This document shows, one piece after another, positions 41,274 through 50,128 of a stretch of DNA of 56,394 nt. The notes below the pieces were generated by a model. The model searched no databases and was not told the DNA's origin. It worked only from the letters and a program-made list of their open reading frames with translations. Source of the stretch: Planctomycetota bacterium (GTDB lineage Bacteria > Planctomycetota > UBA1135 > UBA2386); NCBI GenBank assembly GCA_016872675.1, contig VGZG01000013.1, positions 1-56,394 on the forward strand, given 5' to 3'. A program made the translations under genes and the position numbers. Within the stretch, counting starts at the first letter, position 1, and each line of letters starts with the position of its first letter.

Positions 41274-41711
41274 TCAGTAGACGCGGACCGTCACGGTGCG
41301 ATCTTCGGCGACGACGATGCGCAGCACGTAGCCGCGCAGCGATTCGTCGACGATCAGCACGTCGGCACGCGCGCCCGGCTGCTGCGCGAGCGCCTGCAGC
41401 AGCGCGGCTGGAATCGTCACGATGTCGCCAACGACCAGCAGCGCGACCGAACCGCCCGCGAGTTCGTCGCAGAACACCGCGGTTAGGCCAGCACCCGCGC
41501 CTGTGGTCTGCAGCACCAACGGCTGGTCGCCGCCGACGCCCGTATGGACGTCGCGCGGTGCGCCGAGCGATTCTCCGGTGAGGAACGACGACAGCGGCAG
41601 AACCCACACGCCGGTGCTGCCGCCGCCCGGACCGCCGCCGCCCGAGACGCCCGGCAACGCAAGCAGCGCGGCGAGCAGCGCGACGGTCAGCAGGTGCAGC
41701 AGGGAACGCAT
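41274..41711 (-). CDS. Small secreted hypothetical protein
   Basis: 145 residues: signal peptide (1-24, hydrophobic core LLTVALLAALLALPG), then a Gly-rich linker and a beta-rich domain with VWVLPLSSFLTGES and VADVLIVDES-like strands. Family unknown. It is the downstream gene of the sigma factor/TPR unit, 23 bases after the TPR gene, so it may be part of that operon. Confidence 0.6.
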   Translation of the reverse strand: MRSLLHLLTVALLAALLALPGVSGGGGPGGGSTGVWVLPLSSFLTGESLGAPRDVHTGVGGDQPLVLQTTGAGAGLTAVFCDELAGGSVALLVVGDIVTIPAALLQALAQQPGARADVLIVDESLRGYVLRIVVAEDRTVTVRVY

Positions 41712-41734
41712 GGGGAATGGGACAATAGGTCAGC

Positions 41735-42796
41735 CTAACTGACCGTCGGCGGCAAAGGAGGGGCGGAAGTGCGGAAGTTGTCGTCGACCGGTCCGTCGCC
41801 GACCCAACCCGGCAAAGCCTCGGCGATCACGCCGGCCGCCGGCTCGGCGGCAACGAGCGCGACGAAGTCACGGCGTTGGCGCAATTCGCGCCGCATCCAG
41901 GCTTGCTTGTGCGGCATCTCGGCGAGCATACGGCGAAACCACGTCGCCGATTCGGCAAAACGGCGGGCAAAGCCGTGCGCGAGTCCGAGGTTGAAGTACG
42001 CCGTGCCGAGTTGCGGCTGCTCGGCGATCGCGCCGGAGTCGACGACCTGCCGCAACATGTCGACGGCGCCGTCGGCGTCGCCCTGCGCGAGCATCAGGTT
42101 GCCGAGGTTGAGCAGTGCGAAGCCGCGGATGCGCCGGTCGTCGGCGCGCGCCAACACGCGCTCGAATTCGCGACGCGCGCCCTGGACGCTGCCGGCGGCG
42201 TGGCGCGCGAGGCCGAGGTAGATGCGCGCCTCGTGGCAGGCGTCGTCGAGCGCCAGGCACTCGCGGAGCAGGCGCTCACCCTTGGCGAGGTTCGCAGCGG
42301 CGTCGCCGGCGACGCCGTCGAACAGGTCCTTGGCGGCAATCCAGGCGCCGGGGTCGCCGGCGCCGCGCACGGCCTCGTCGACGAGGCTGCGGCCGCGGTG
42401 AGCCATGTCGGGCACCGGCACCGGCTCCTTGGCGACTTCGCGCGAGTACTCCGGCGACAGACCCATCAGCACGTGGCCGCGACCGAGTTCGTACAGGATG
42501 CGCGCGAGCTTCGGCGTGCTCGACGTCAGCACTTCGCGCAGGCCGGCGACGACCGGCGCGGGCGCCGCCGGCGCCTTCGCGTCGGCGCCGGCAGCGGCGC
42601 GATGCAGCTTCATCTGCAAGCGCACGCCATCGAGGAAGCCGCGACAGTGCACGCAGCGGTCGGCATGCACGAGCACGCGGCGCACGCCGGCGGCGTCGAG
42701 TTCGCCATCGACCATCGCCGACAGGTCCGCCTGGATCGGCAGGCACGGCTCGGCGTAAGGTCGTTCCCAGTGGTCGCTCGGCATGGTCCCCGCCAC
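41735..42796 (-). CDS. Zinc-finger anti-sigma-like protein with TPR region
   Basis: 353 residues. The N-terminal 60 residues hold HADRCVHC (H44, C48, C51), the H-x3-C-x2-C pattern of zinc-binding anti-sigma domains. The rest is tetratricopeptide-like (ARIYLGLARHAAGSVQGARR, GFALLNLGNLMLAQGDADGA, TAYFNLGLAHGFARRF). There is no membrane helix, so it would act in the cytosol. Start is GTG at 42796, one base overlapping the sigma gene's TAG, with GGAGG four bases before it; ATG at 42784 is the alternative. Coupling to the sigma factor supports an anti-sigma role, but this is inference. Confidence 0.75.
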   Translation of the reverse strand: MAGTMPSDHWERPYAEPCLPIQADLSAMVDGELDAAGVRRVLVHADRCVHCRGFLDGVRLQMKLHRAAAGADAKAPAAPAPVVAGLREVLTSSTPKLARILYELGRGHVLMGLSPEYSREVAKEPVPVPDMAHRGRSLVDEAVRGAGDPGAWIAAKDLFDGVAGDAAANLAKGERLLRECLALDDACHEARIYLGLARHAAGSVQGARREFERVLARADDRRIRGFALLNLGNLMLAQGDADGAVDMLRQVVDSGAIAEQPQLGTAYFNLGLAHGFARRFAESATWFRRMLAEMPHKQAWMRRELRQRRDFVALVAAEPAAGVIAEALPGWVGDGPVDDNFRTSAPPLPPTVS

Positions 42797-43647
42797 TAGG
42801 CCTCCGCCGCGCCAAGGTCACCACCGCGGGCGTCGGCAGCGCGCTGCCGACCGCCGGCCCGCCGCGCTTGCGCCGCCCCATCCCGTTCGGACTGGGCGAA
42901 CTGCCGCGCCATGCCGCGATAAATCCTCTGGCGACTGCGGAAGACGATCATCTTGAGGTTCTCCGGGCGCACGCCGAGCGCCCGGGCGACGTCGCGGTAC
43001 GGCAGGCCGTCGACTTCCACCAACGTCAGCACGCGCCGTTCGCTTGGCGACAGGCGCTCGAAGTTGGCGAGGTAAACGTGCAGATAGAGAAGGTACGCAT
43101 GATCGAGGGCGAGTTCGTCCTCCGCTTCGCTCGCGGCGCGATCCGGCCGGCGCGTGTGCAGGTCTTCGGATTGCTGCAATTCTTCGTCGATGGTCAACAT
43201 GCGCGCATAGCGCGACTGGCCCTTGAGCGCCCGCAGCAGCGTGTTGCGCACGATGCGATGCCCCCAGTTGCGGAAGGCGTCGACCTTGCCGCCGTCGAAG
43301 CGATGCGGGTAGCGGTAGATGTTGAGGAACACCTCCTGCAACACGTCCTGCGGATCGACGCGCAGCCACGTGCGCCGCAGGCCTTGCTGGATGGCGACGA
43401 GAAACGTGTCGCGGTTGTGCTCGTACAGCAACGCGAACACCGCCGGATCGGCGGTGCGCTGGTACGCGAGCATCAAGCTGGTGCTCGTCCAATCGGCGCG
43501 CGCCTGCTCGCTCGCGGCCGCGGCGACCTGTGAGGGGACGCGGTCGGCCGCGAGGTCGCCGAGCGCGGGATCACCGGTGCGTTGCCACAATTCGCACACG
43601 CGCGCGCGCAACGCCGCGGCTTCGAACGGAGGCTGGAGGGGGGCCAT
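42796..43647 (-). CDS. ECF-type RNA polymerase sigma factor
   Basis: 283 residues. Sigma2 at about 64-145, with VDPQDVLQEVFLNIYRY and FRNWGHRIVRNTLLRALKG; sigma4 at about 197-250, with LSPSERRVLTLVEVDGLPYRDVA (split as LSPSERRVLTLVE and YRDVARALGV) and a recognition helix ending VFRSRQRIYRGMA. The 60-residue N-terminal extension and the long acidic linker (150-195) are larger than in minimal ECF factors. ATG at 43647 is preferred over 43677. It forms an operon with the zinc-finger/TPR gene (overlapping start). Target genes unknown. Confidence 0.88.
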   Translation of the reverse strand: MAPLQPPFEAAALRARVCELWQRTGDPALGDLAADRVPSQVAAAASEQARADWTSTSLMLAYQRTADPAVFALLYEHNRDTFLVAIQQGLRRTWLRVDPQDVLQEVFLNIYRYPHRFDGGKVDAFRNWGHRIVRNTLLRALKGQSRYARMLTIDEELQQSEDLHTRRPDRAASEAEDELALDHAYLLYLHVYLANFERLSPSERRVLTLVEVDGLPYRDVARALGVRPENLKMIVFRSRQRIYRGMARQFAQSERDGAAQARRAGGRQRAADARGGDLGAAEA

Positions 43648-43740
43648 GATGCAGGACCGCAGGACGGAACGCCCCAAGTGTAGTCCGCGCGCCGCCGCGC
43701 CATAGGCCTCCTGGCCGGGACTTCGGCCCCGCCCCGGCGC

Positions 43741-44511
43741 TCAGTGGGCGACGTCTTGCCGCTTGGGCAGGGCGATCACCAGCGCGGCCGAACCAGCCCC
43801 CTGCGCGCCCGGCAGTACGGCGCCACCGGTGGCCCCGACCGCACGGCGGAACCGGTCGACGCTCGCCGACTCGACCCCGTAACCGGGCGCGCCGGCGGCG
43901 GCGCACTCGATCTGCACGCCAGCGGGCGTCTCGCGCACCTCCAGGCTGCGCGCGCCCGCCGACTGCGTGCGCTCGGCGACCAGCGCCAGGGCCTGGCGCA
44001 CGGTCTCGGCAAGCGCGGCGGCCGAACCCCACCACGCCACCGATGTGCTGCCGTGGACGTAGATCGGACGATCGGATGTCGTGTGCTGCTGGGCGACCTC
44101 TTCGCACAGCGCCGCAACGTCGATCGGCTCGGCGCCGGTGGCGGCGAGACGGGCATTGGCCAGCACGTCGCCTTCGGCGGCATCGCACCAGCCGAGGATG
44201 TCGAGCACGCCGTGCAGTGCGCCCTTGATCTGCGCGCGCGTCGCCTCAGCGATCGCGCCATCGAGCGCTTGGATGCGTTGGCGCAGTTCGTCGAGGAAAA
44301 CGCGATGGTTCTCGGCGGCGGCGAGGAAGCGCTCGCCCAACGCCTTGGCGACGTCGCTGCCGCGCCGGAAGGCCGCGTTGAGGTCGCGCTGCGGCGACAC
44401 GACGGCGCGATCGCCAGCGAGTCGCGGCGCCGCGAGCGGCGCCTTCGCCGGCAGCACATAGTTCACGGGCGCAACAGTCACATCAGGAACAACGTCGGGG
44501 CGCGTCGACAT
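43741..44511 (-). CDS. Degenerate histidine-kinase-like protein
   Basis: 256 residues. A helical region at about 60-130 (NHRVFLDELRQRIQALDGAI) has the shape of a dimerisation domain but no clear HE phospho-acceptor motif. The following part (DVAALCEEVAQQ, then WWGSAAALAETVRQALALVA, VEASRSLEV-like strands, GYGVESASVDRFRRAVGATG and SAALVIALP) looks like a GHKL ATPase fold without the Asn box or full glycine loops. It is probably a non-catalytic sensor or scaffold. It lies upstream of the sigma factor gene in the same direction (93 bases apart). ATG at 44511 has GAGG seven bases upstream. Confidence 0.55.
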   Translation of the reverse strand: MSTRPDVVPDVTVAPVNYVLPAKAPLAAPRLAGDRAVVSPQRDLNAAFRRGSDVAKALGERFLAAAENHRVFLDELRQRIQALDGAIAEATRAQIKGALHGVLDILGWCDAAEGDVLANARLAATGAEPIDVAALCEEVAQQHTTSDRPIYVHGSTSVAWWGSAAALAETVRQALALVAERTQSAGARSLEVRETPAGVQIECAAAGAPGYGVESASVDRFRRAVGATGGAVLPGAQGAGSAALVIALPKRQDVAH

Positions 44512-44765
44512 GGGAGGACCTCGATCCACGGCTGGCGGCCGTGGCATCGCCTATTCCATCGGCCCAAAGCGGAACGGGCTTGAGCACAGCCCCGCTAGGA
44601 TGTTCCCGTGCCACCGCGTTCGACCGCCCCCGCCGATGCCCGCCACCGCACGACGACGCCGCTGATCCGGACGTTGGATCGACGTCTGGCGCCTCGCGGA
44701 CGCTTCGCCACACATCGGACTTGCGGCCCGACGTGCGACCACGCCGGACGCCGCCACGCCGGGGG

Positions 44766-45899
44766 ATGCGCGCCGTGAGCCGACCGTCGCCCGAGCGCAT
44801 CCGCGCGATTGCACAGGAGACCGGCTTCGACCTGGTCCGCTTCGGCCCGGCCGATCCGGGCAAACACGGCGACCGCTTCCTGGCTTGGCTCGAGGCAGGT
44901 CGCCACGGCGAAATGCACTACCTCGCCGACAACAAAGAGCGCATCGTCGACCCGACGAAATGGCGCGCCGGCGTGCGCTCGGCGATCGCGCTGGCCGTCG
45001 ACTACGGCGGCCCGGCGGGCGAACTGCCGGGCGGCGGCCGCGTCGCCCGCTACGCCGTCGGCCGCGACTACCACCGCTGGCTGCGGGATCGCGTGTTCCA
45101 ACTGCGCACGAAGCTCGAAGCTGCCGGTCTGCCGTTCGGTTCGATGAACGGCGGCGCCGACGCTGTGCCGGTGCTCGAGCGCGCGCTCGCGGTGCGCGCC
45201 GGCATCGGCTTCCTCGCCAAGAGCGCGATGGTCATCTCGCCGACGCACGGGCCGTATCTGCAGTTGGCCGAACTGTTGACCGGCGAAGAGTTGCCGCCGG
45301 ACCCGCCGGCGCCGGGCTCATGCGGCACCTGCACCGCGTGCCTGCAAGCATGCCCGACCGGCGCCATCACCGCGCCGTTCGAGATCGACGCGCGGCGGTG
45401 CCTCAGCTACACGACGATCGAGCAGCGCGGCTTCGTCGCGCCGGAGCTGCGCGCTGCACAGGGCGACTGGCTGTTCGGCTGCGACGTGTGCCTGGAAGTG
45501 TGCCCGTTCACCAGCATGAGCCGGCGGGCGGTGGCGATCGGCGACGACCGACCGGCGGACCTGCGGCCGCACCGCATCGTGCAGACGTGGGCGCTGGTCG
45601 ACGTGCTGGCGATGGACGAACAGCGGTACGAAGCCGAGTTCACCGGCACGGCGATGCGGCGCGCGACCCGCAGCGGCCTGCGCCGCAACGCCGCGGTCGT
45701 GCTCGGCAACCGCGGCGACGACGCCGCGCTGCCGGCGCTGCTGACGGCGCTCGCGGATGGCGATCCGGTCGTGCGCGGGCACGCGGCTTGGGCTGTTGGG
45801 CAGATCGCGCCGGGGCATGAGGGGTTGGAGTCGGCGCGGAGGAGAGAGGAGGACGGGAGGGTGCGGGAGGAGATCGAGCGGGCGATGGACGTTTCCTGA
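44766..45899 (+). CDS. queG: Epoxyqueuosine reductase
   Basis: Reduces epoxyqueuosine to queuosine in tRNA, a cobalamin- and Fe-S-dependent final step. 377 residues. Two [4Fe-4S] sites: C186, C189, C192 and C196 (CGTCTACLQACP), and C239, C242 and C246 (CDVCLEVCP) with C212 nearby. The catalytic Asp is in ADAVPVLERA (D132). A C-terminal HEAT-like segment from about 300 is normal for QueG. The last 25 codons lie in a purine-rich tract. ATG at 44766 is preferred; GTG at 44775 is possible. QueA is also in this window. Confidence 0.94.
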   Translation: MRAVSRPSPERIRAIAQETGFDLVRFGPADPGKHGDRFLAWLEAGRHGEMHYLADNKERIVDPTKWRAGVRSAIALAVDYGGPAGELPGGGRVARYAVGRDYHRWLRDRVFQLRTKLEAAGLPFGSMNGGADAVPVLERALAVRAGIGFLAKSAMVISPTHGPYLQLAELLTGEELPPDPPAPGSCGTCTACLQACPTGAITAPFEIDARRCLSYTTIEQRGFVAPELRAAQGDWLFGCDVCLEVCPFTSMSRRAVAIGDDRPADLRPHRIVQTWALVDVLAMDEQRYEAEFTGTAMRRATRSGLRRNAAVVLGNRGDDAALPALLTALADGDPVVRGHAAWAVGQIAPGHEGLESARRREEDGRVREEIERAMDVS

Positions 45900-46206
45900 C
45901 CGCGGCCATCCACGCCGCCCCGGCCGCCGTTGGCGTCGCCGATGCGCCGACCGTCAGTTCGCCCGTCGCGCCAACGCGACCGTCGCACCAACGCGACACG
46001 CAACCAAACCACCCATCCCACCGCGTCTGCGGCGCTGACGATCGCGCGCATGCCGCCCGCCACCGTCGCGCCACCACATCGCCGCGCCTGCCGCCGCTGG
46101 CGGCGCGCCGTCGACCGCGGCCGCCGCATCGCCCCACGCCACCGAAGCATCGCGCGCGCCGCCACGCTCGTTGCGCCACTTGGCAACCTGCGTGCTGCTT
46201 GCCGTC
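45900..46206. other. C-rich gene-free region
   Basis: About 300 bases with much more C than G on this strand and short repeats such as CGTCGCGCCAACGCGACCG followed by a near copy. No credible gene is found in six frames. It follows immediately on the G/A-rich end of queG, so strand composition switches abruptly at about 45900. It presumably carries the promoter for the zinc-ribbon gene. Confidence 0.4.
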
Positions 46207-46428
46207 GTGAAGCGCGCCCGCAAGCCCAAGACCGTTCCCGCCGCCGCCGAGACGGAGTTCTACGCCGAGACCAAGTGGTGCGGCGACTGCCGCGCCAACG
46301 TCCGGTTCCTGATGAGCGTCAACCACAGCTACTGCATCCACTGCGGCGGCACGGTGAAGCTCTTTGACAGCGACGGCGCCGGCCGCTTCGGCGAACGGGT
46401 GCGGCTCCACAAGTGGCAGGCGTCGTGA
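46207..46428 (+). CDS. Small zinc-ribbon protein
   Basis: 73 residues from GTG at 46207. Basic N-terminus (KRARKPK), then KWCGDCRANVRFLMSV and YCIHCGGTV, two CxxC knuckles forming a zinc ribbon of the type found in small transcription-associated or ribosome-associated proteins. No signal peptide. An earlier in-frame start at 46171 would add a short hydrophobic leader, which is less likely because zinc ribbons are cytosolic. Exact role unknown. Confidence 0.65.
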   Translation: MKRARKPKTVPAAAETEFYAETKWCGDCRANVRFLMSVNHSYCIHCGGTVKLFDSDGAGRFGERVRLHKWQAS

Positions 46429-46524
46429 CGCGAAGTTCGACGCCCGCGGGTTCGCCCGTATCGCTTCGTCCGTGTAGCTCCTGACGTCTTCTCCGCTCCA
46501 TCCCGGCCCGATTCCCTGATCCCT

Positions 46525-46561
46525 GCGACGACCTGCCGGCCTCCTACCGGCAGGTCGTTGC
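46525..46561 (+). promoter_or_regulatory. Long hairpin with CCTCC loop upstream of the P5C dehydrogenase gene
   Basis: A 15-bp stem (46525-46539 with 46547-46561, one G-T pair) with loop CCTCCTA (46540-46546). No T-run follows. The loop bases CCTCC are the exact complement of the Shine-Dalgarno GGAGG at 46604-46608 that precedes the GTG at 46619. It could be a terminator for the zinc-ribbon gene or a leader element controlling translation; both are inference. Confidence 0.45.
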
Positions 46562-46618
46562 GTATTTACGGGCGGTTCTCCATCCTGCTTCCTCTCGCAA
46601 CCCGGAGGACCGCGTCCC

Positions 46619-48175
46619 GTGCAGCTGCCCGAGTTCCGCAACGAGCCGTTCACCGACTTCTCCCGCCCCGAGGAACAGCAGGCCTACGAGCGCGCGCTCG
46701 CCAAGGTGCAGAAGGACGTGCTCGGGCGCACGTGGCCGTGTTGGATCGGTGGCGTCGAGGTCCACGGCAAGAAGACCTTCGACGGCCGCGACCCCGGCGA
46801 CCTGAACCGCAAAATCGGCACCTACCAGCAGCTGGCCGTCGCCGATGCCGACCGCGCCGTCGAAGCCGCGCACGCCGCGTTCCCCAAGTGGGCGGCGACC
46901 GATCCGAAAGAACGCGTGCGCATCTTCCTCGCGGCCGCCAAGCGTTTGCGCGAGCGCAAGCACGAGTTCTCGGCGCTGCTGACCTATGAGGTAGGCAAGT
47001 CGTGGGCCGAAGCCGACGCCGACACCGCCGAGTGCATCGACTTCCTCGAGTACTACGCCGGCCAGATGCTGCGCATGGCCGAGCCGCAGCCGGTGACGCC
47101 GGTAGCCGGCGAGCGCAACACGATGATTTACGTCCCGCTGGGCGTGGGCGTGGTCATCCCGCCGTGGAACTTCCCGCTCGCGATCATGGCCGGCATGACG
47201 AGCGCGGCGTTGCTCGCCGGCAACACGGTCGTGCTGAAGCCAGCGTCGCAGTCGCCGGCGATCGCGGCGCACTGGGTCGCATTGATGCACGAGTGCGGCC
47301 TGCCCAAGGACGTGTTGAACTTCGTCACCGGCCCTGGCTCCGAGGTCGGCGGCGCGATGGTCAAGCACAGGCTGACGCGCTTCATCTCGTTCACCGGCAG
47401 CCGCGACGTCGGCCTGTGGATCTTCGAGCAGTCGGCGAAGACGCCAAAGGGCCAGATCTGGATGAAGCGCCTCGTCGCCGAGATGGGCGGCAAGGACGCG
47501 ATCCTCGTCGACAAGGACTGCGACCTCGACAAGGCGGTCGACGCCGTCGTCGCGTCGGCCTTCGGCTTCCAGGGCCAGAAATGCTCGGCGTGCAGCCGCG
47601 CGATCGTGCATCAGGACGTCTACGACGAGTTCGTGCGCCGTATCGCGCCCAAGGCCCAGGCGATCCAGCCCGGCCATCCGAGCGGCAAGGGCGTCGGCTT
47701 CGGCCCGATGATCGACGCGACCGCGCAGAAGAAGACGCTCGACTACATCGCCACCGGCAAGAAGGAAGGCAAGCTGCTGGTCGGCGGCACGAAAGGACCC
47801 GCGAACGGCCACTACGTCGTGCCGACGGTGTTCGCCGACGTCGCGCCAACCGCGGCGATCAGCCAGGAGGAGATCTTCGGGCCGGTGCTCGCGATCACCA
47901 AGTGCAAGGACTTCGAGGACGGCCTCGCGATCGTCAACAACACCGAGTACGGCCTGACGGGCGCGGTGTTCACGACCAACGAGAAGCACAAGGAGGAGGC
48001 GCGCCGGCGCTTCCACGTCGGCAACTTCTACATCAACCGCAAGTGCACCGGCGCGCTGGTCGGGGCGCATCCGTTCGGCGGCTTCAACATGTCGGGCACC
48101 GACAGCAAGGCAGGCGGACCGGACTACATGCTGCAGTTCCTGCAAGCGAAGACGATCAGCGAGAAGGTCTCGTGA
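46619..48175 (+). CDS. rocA: L-glutamate gamma-semialdehyde (1-pyrroline-5-carboxylate) dehydrogenase
   Basis: Oxidises glutamate semialdehyde, the last step of proline and arginine breakdown, to glutamate with NAD+. 518 residues, RocA length. ALDH landmarks: VGVVIPPWNFP at 176-186, KPAS at 207-210, AEMGGKD with Glu288, and FQGQKCSACSR with nucleophile Cys322. The C-terminal NRKCTGALVGAHPFGGF and SGTDSKAGGPDY are specific to P5C dehydrogenases. GTG at 46619 is supported by GGAGG ten bases before it. No proline dehydrogenase gene is adjacent. A long hairpin lies in the leader. Confidence 0.93.
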   Translation: MQLPEFRNEPFTDFSRPEEQQAYERALAKVQKDVLGRTWPCWIGGVEVHGKKTFDGRDPGDLNRKIGTYQQLAVADADRAVEAAHAAFPKWAATDPKERVRIFLAAAKRLRERKHEFSALLTYEVGKSWAEADADTAECIDFLEYYAGQMLRMAEPQPVTPVAGERNTMIYVPLGVGVVIPPWNFPLAIMAGMTSAALLAGNTVVLKPASQSPAIAAHWVALMHECGLPKDVLNFVTGPGSEVGGAMVKHRLTRFISFTGSRDVGLWIFEQSAKTPKGQIWMKRLVAEMGGKDAILVDKDCDLDKAVDAVVASAFGFQGQKCSACSRAIVHQDVYDEFVRRIAPKAQAIQPGHPSGKGVGFGPMIDATAQKKTLDYIATGKKEGKLLVGGTKGPANGHYVVPTVFADVAPTAAISQEEIFGPVLAITKCKDFEDGLAIVNNTEYGLTGAVFTTNEKHKEEARRRFHVGNFYINRKCTGALVGAHPFGGFNMSGTDSKAGGPDYMLQFLQAKTISEKVS

Positions 48176-48216
48176 CGGACGGCCCGGCGTCGTAGGGATA
48201 CGCCGGCCGCGCGACC

Positions 48217-50106
48217 ATGGACCGCATCGCCTTCGCCAAGGAACAGCTCCGGCTGCTGCAACTCGAGCGCGCGGCGGAGATCGCCGAGGCCGAGCGTCTG
48301 CTGCGCACGCGCAGCGACGCCGAGCTGGAGGCGCGCGGCGTGTCGCTGGCGCGGCTCGAGGTCGTCGACCTGGAGCCCGGCTTCGGCGGCCGACTGCACG
48401 CCGTGCTGCGCCCGAGCCGCGGCGGGCAGCTGCCGGCTCACCGCTTCGGCCCCGGCGACGTCGTGGTCTTGCGTGAGCGGCGCGAGGACAAGCCGCTGTG
48501 CGGCGGCGTCCTGGTCAAGGCCCGCGGCGACACGGTTGTCGTCGCTCTCGACGACGACGAGGTCGATCTGCCCGGGGTCGTGCGCCTCGACCAGATCGTC
48601 ACCGACGTCACCTTCCGGCGTCTCGACGCCGCCATGCGCACGCTGCAGCAGGAGGTCAAGGGCGACGACGCGCGCTTTCGCGACGTCGTCTTCGGTGAGC
48701 GCGATCCGGCGTTCGCGCCGCGGCCGGAGGACGGCGCGATCGCATGGCTCGACGGATCACTCGACGCGTCGCAGCGCGCCGCCGTCGGCAACGCGCTGCG
48801 CGCCGAGCACGTGGCGCTGATCCACGGCCCCCCCGGCACCGGCAAGACCACCGCCGTCGTCGAGTTGATCCGCCAGTGCGTCGCCCGCGGCGAGCGCGTG
48901 CTCGCCTGCGCGCCGAGCAACGTCGCCGTCGACAACCTGGCCGAGCGGCTGCTGCGCGCCGGCCTGCGCGTCGTGCGCATCGGCCATCCGGCGCGCGTGC
49001 ACGCCTCGGTCCGCGACGTCTCGCTGGCGGCGCTCGTCGCCGACGCGCCGGAGCAGAAGCTGCTGCGCGACGTCAAGCGCGAAGTCGAGCAGGGCCTGCG
49101 GGGCGTGCACCGCGCCAAGACCCGGCAGGACCGCTTCGCAGCGCGCAGCGAGGTGAAGGCGCTGCGCGCCGAGCTGCGTCAACTCGAGGCCGCGATCACC
49201 AAGGGACTCGTCGACGCCGCCGAGGTCGTGCTAGCGACGACCACCGGCGCCGCCGACGAACGGCTGTTCGAGCGCGCCTTCGACCGCGTCGTCGTCGACG
49301 AGGCGGCGCAGGCGCTGGAGGCCGCGTGCTGGATCCCGCTACAGCGCGGCCGCCGGCTCGTGCTCGCCGGCGACCACAAGCAACTGCCGCCGACCATCCA
49401 GTCGGCCGAGGCCGCCGCCGGCGGGCTGGCGCACACGATGTTCGAGCGGCTGATGCGCTCGCCGCAAGGACCGGTGATCGGCCGCATGCTGACGGTGCAG
49501 TACCGCATGCACGAACGCATCATGGGTTGGCCGTCGGCGACGCTCTACGACGGCAAGCTGACCGCGGCCCCCGCCGTGCGCGCGCACCTGCTGACCGACC
49601 TGCCGGGCGTCGCCGCCGGCGATTGGACGAGCGAACCGCTGTGCTTCGTCGACACCGCCGGCTGCGGCTTCGACGAGAGCGCTGGCGACGACGACGGCAG
49701 CAAGGCCAACGCCGACGAAGCCGACATCGTCGTGAAGATCGTGCTCGCGCTGCGCGAAGCTGGCGTCGCCGCCGCCGACCTCGCCGTGATCACGCCGTAC
49801 AACGCCCAGGTGCAGCTGCTGCGCGAGCGGCTCGGCGGCGAAGCCGACCTGGAGATCGGCACCGTCGACGGCCTGCAGGGTCGCGAGAAGGAGGCCGTCG
49901 TCGTCTCGCTGGTGCGCAGCAACGAGCAGGGCGACGTCGGCTTCCTCGCCGAGCTGCGTCGCCTCAACGTGGCGCTGACGCGCGCGCGGCGGCACCTGAC
50001 CGTCGTCGGCGACAGCGCGACGCTGGCGCACGACGCCGACCTGCGCGGGCTCGTCGACCACCTGCAGCAGCACGCTCGCTACCGCAGCGCGTTCGAGCTC
50101 GGCTGA
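48217..50106 (+). CDS. IGHMBP2-family SF1B DNA/RNA helicase
   Basis: 629-residue 5'-3' helicase-like ATPase. An N-terminal beta-rich domain (to about 160) precedes the Q-motif (LDASQRAAV, Q186), Walker A GPPGTGKTT (204-212), APSNVAVDNL, motif II DEAAQ, GDHKQLPPT, QYRMHE, TPYNAQ and motif VI LNVALTRAR. This set matches the IGHMBP2/UPF1-like subgroup found in many bacteria. It starts 42 bases after rocA in the same direction and may share its transcript. In vivo role unknown, probably nucleic-acid processing. Confidence 0.9.
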   Translation: MDRIAFAKEQLRLLQLERAAEIAEAERLLRTRSDAELEARGVSLARLEVVDLEPGFGGRLHAVLRPSRGGQLPAHRFGPGDVVVLRERREDKPLCGGVLVKARGDTVVVALDDDEVDLPGVVRLDQIVTDVTFRRLDAAMRTLQQEVKGDDARFRDVVFGERDPAFAPRPEDGAIAWLDGSLDASQRAAVGNALRAEHVALIHGPPGTGKTTAVVELIRQCVARGERVLACAPSNVAVDNLAERLLRAGLRVVRIGHPARVHASVRDVSLAALVADAPEQKLLRDVKREVEQGLRGVHRAKTRQDRFAARSEVKALRAELRQLEAAITKGLVDAAEVVLATTTGAADERLFERAFDRVVVDEAAQALEAACWIPLQRGRRLVLAGDHKQLPPTIQSAEAAAGGLAHTMFERLMRSPQGPVIGRMLTVQYRMHERIMGWPSATLYDGKLTAAPAVRAHLLTDLPGVAAGDWTSEPLCFVDTAGCGFDESAGDDDGSKANADEADIVVKIVLALREAGVAAADLAVITPYNAQVQLLRERLGGEADLEIGTVDGLQGREKEAVVVSLVRSNEQGDVGFLAELRRLNVALTRARRHLTVVGDSATLAHDADLRGLVDHLQQHARYRSAFELG

Positions 50107-50128
50107 GCCGACGGCGCGGCGCTTGCGC

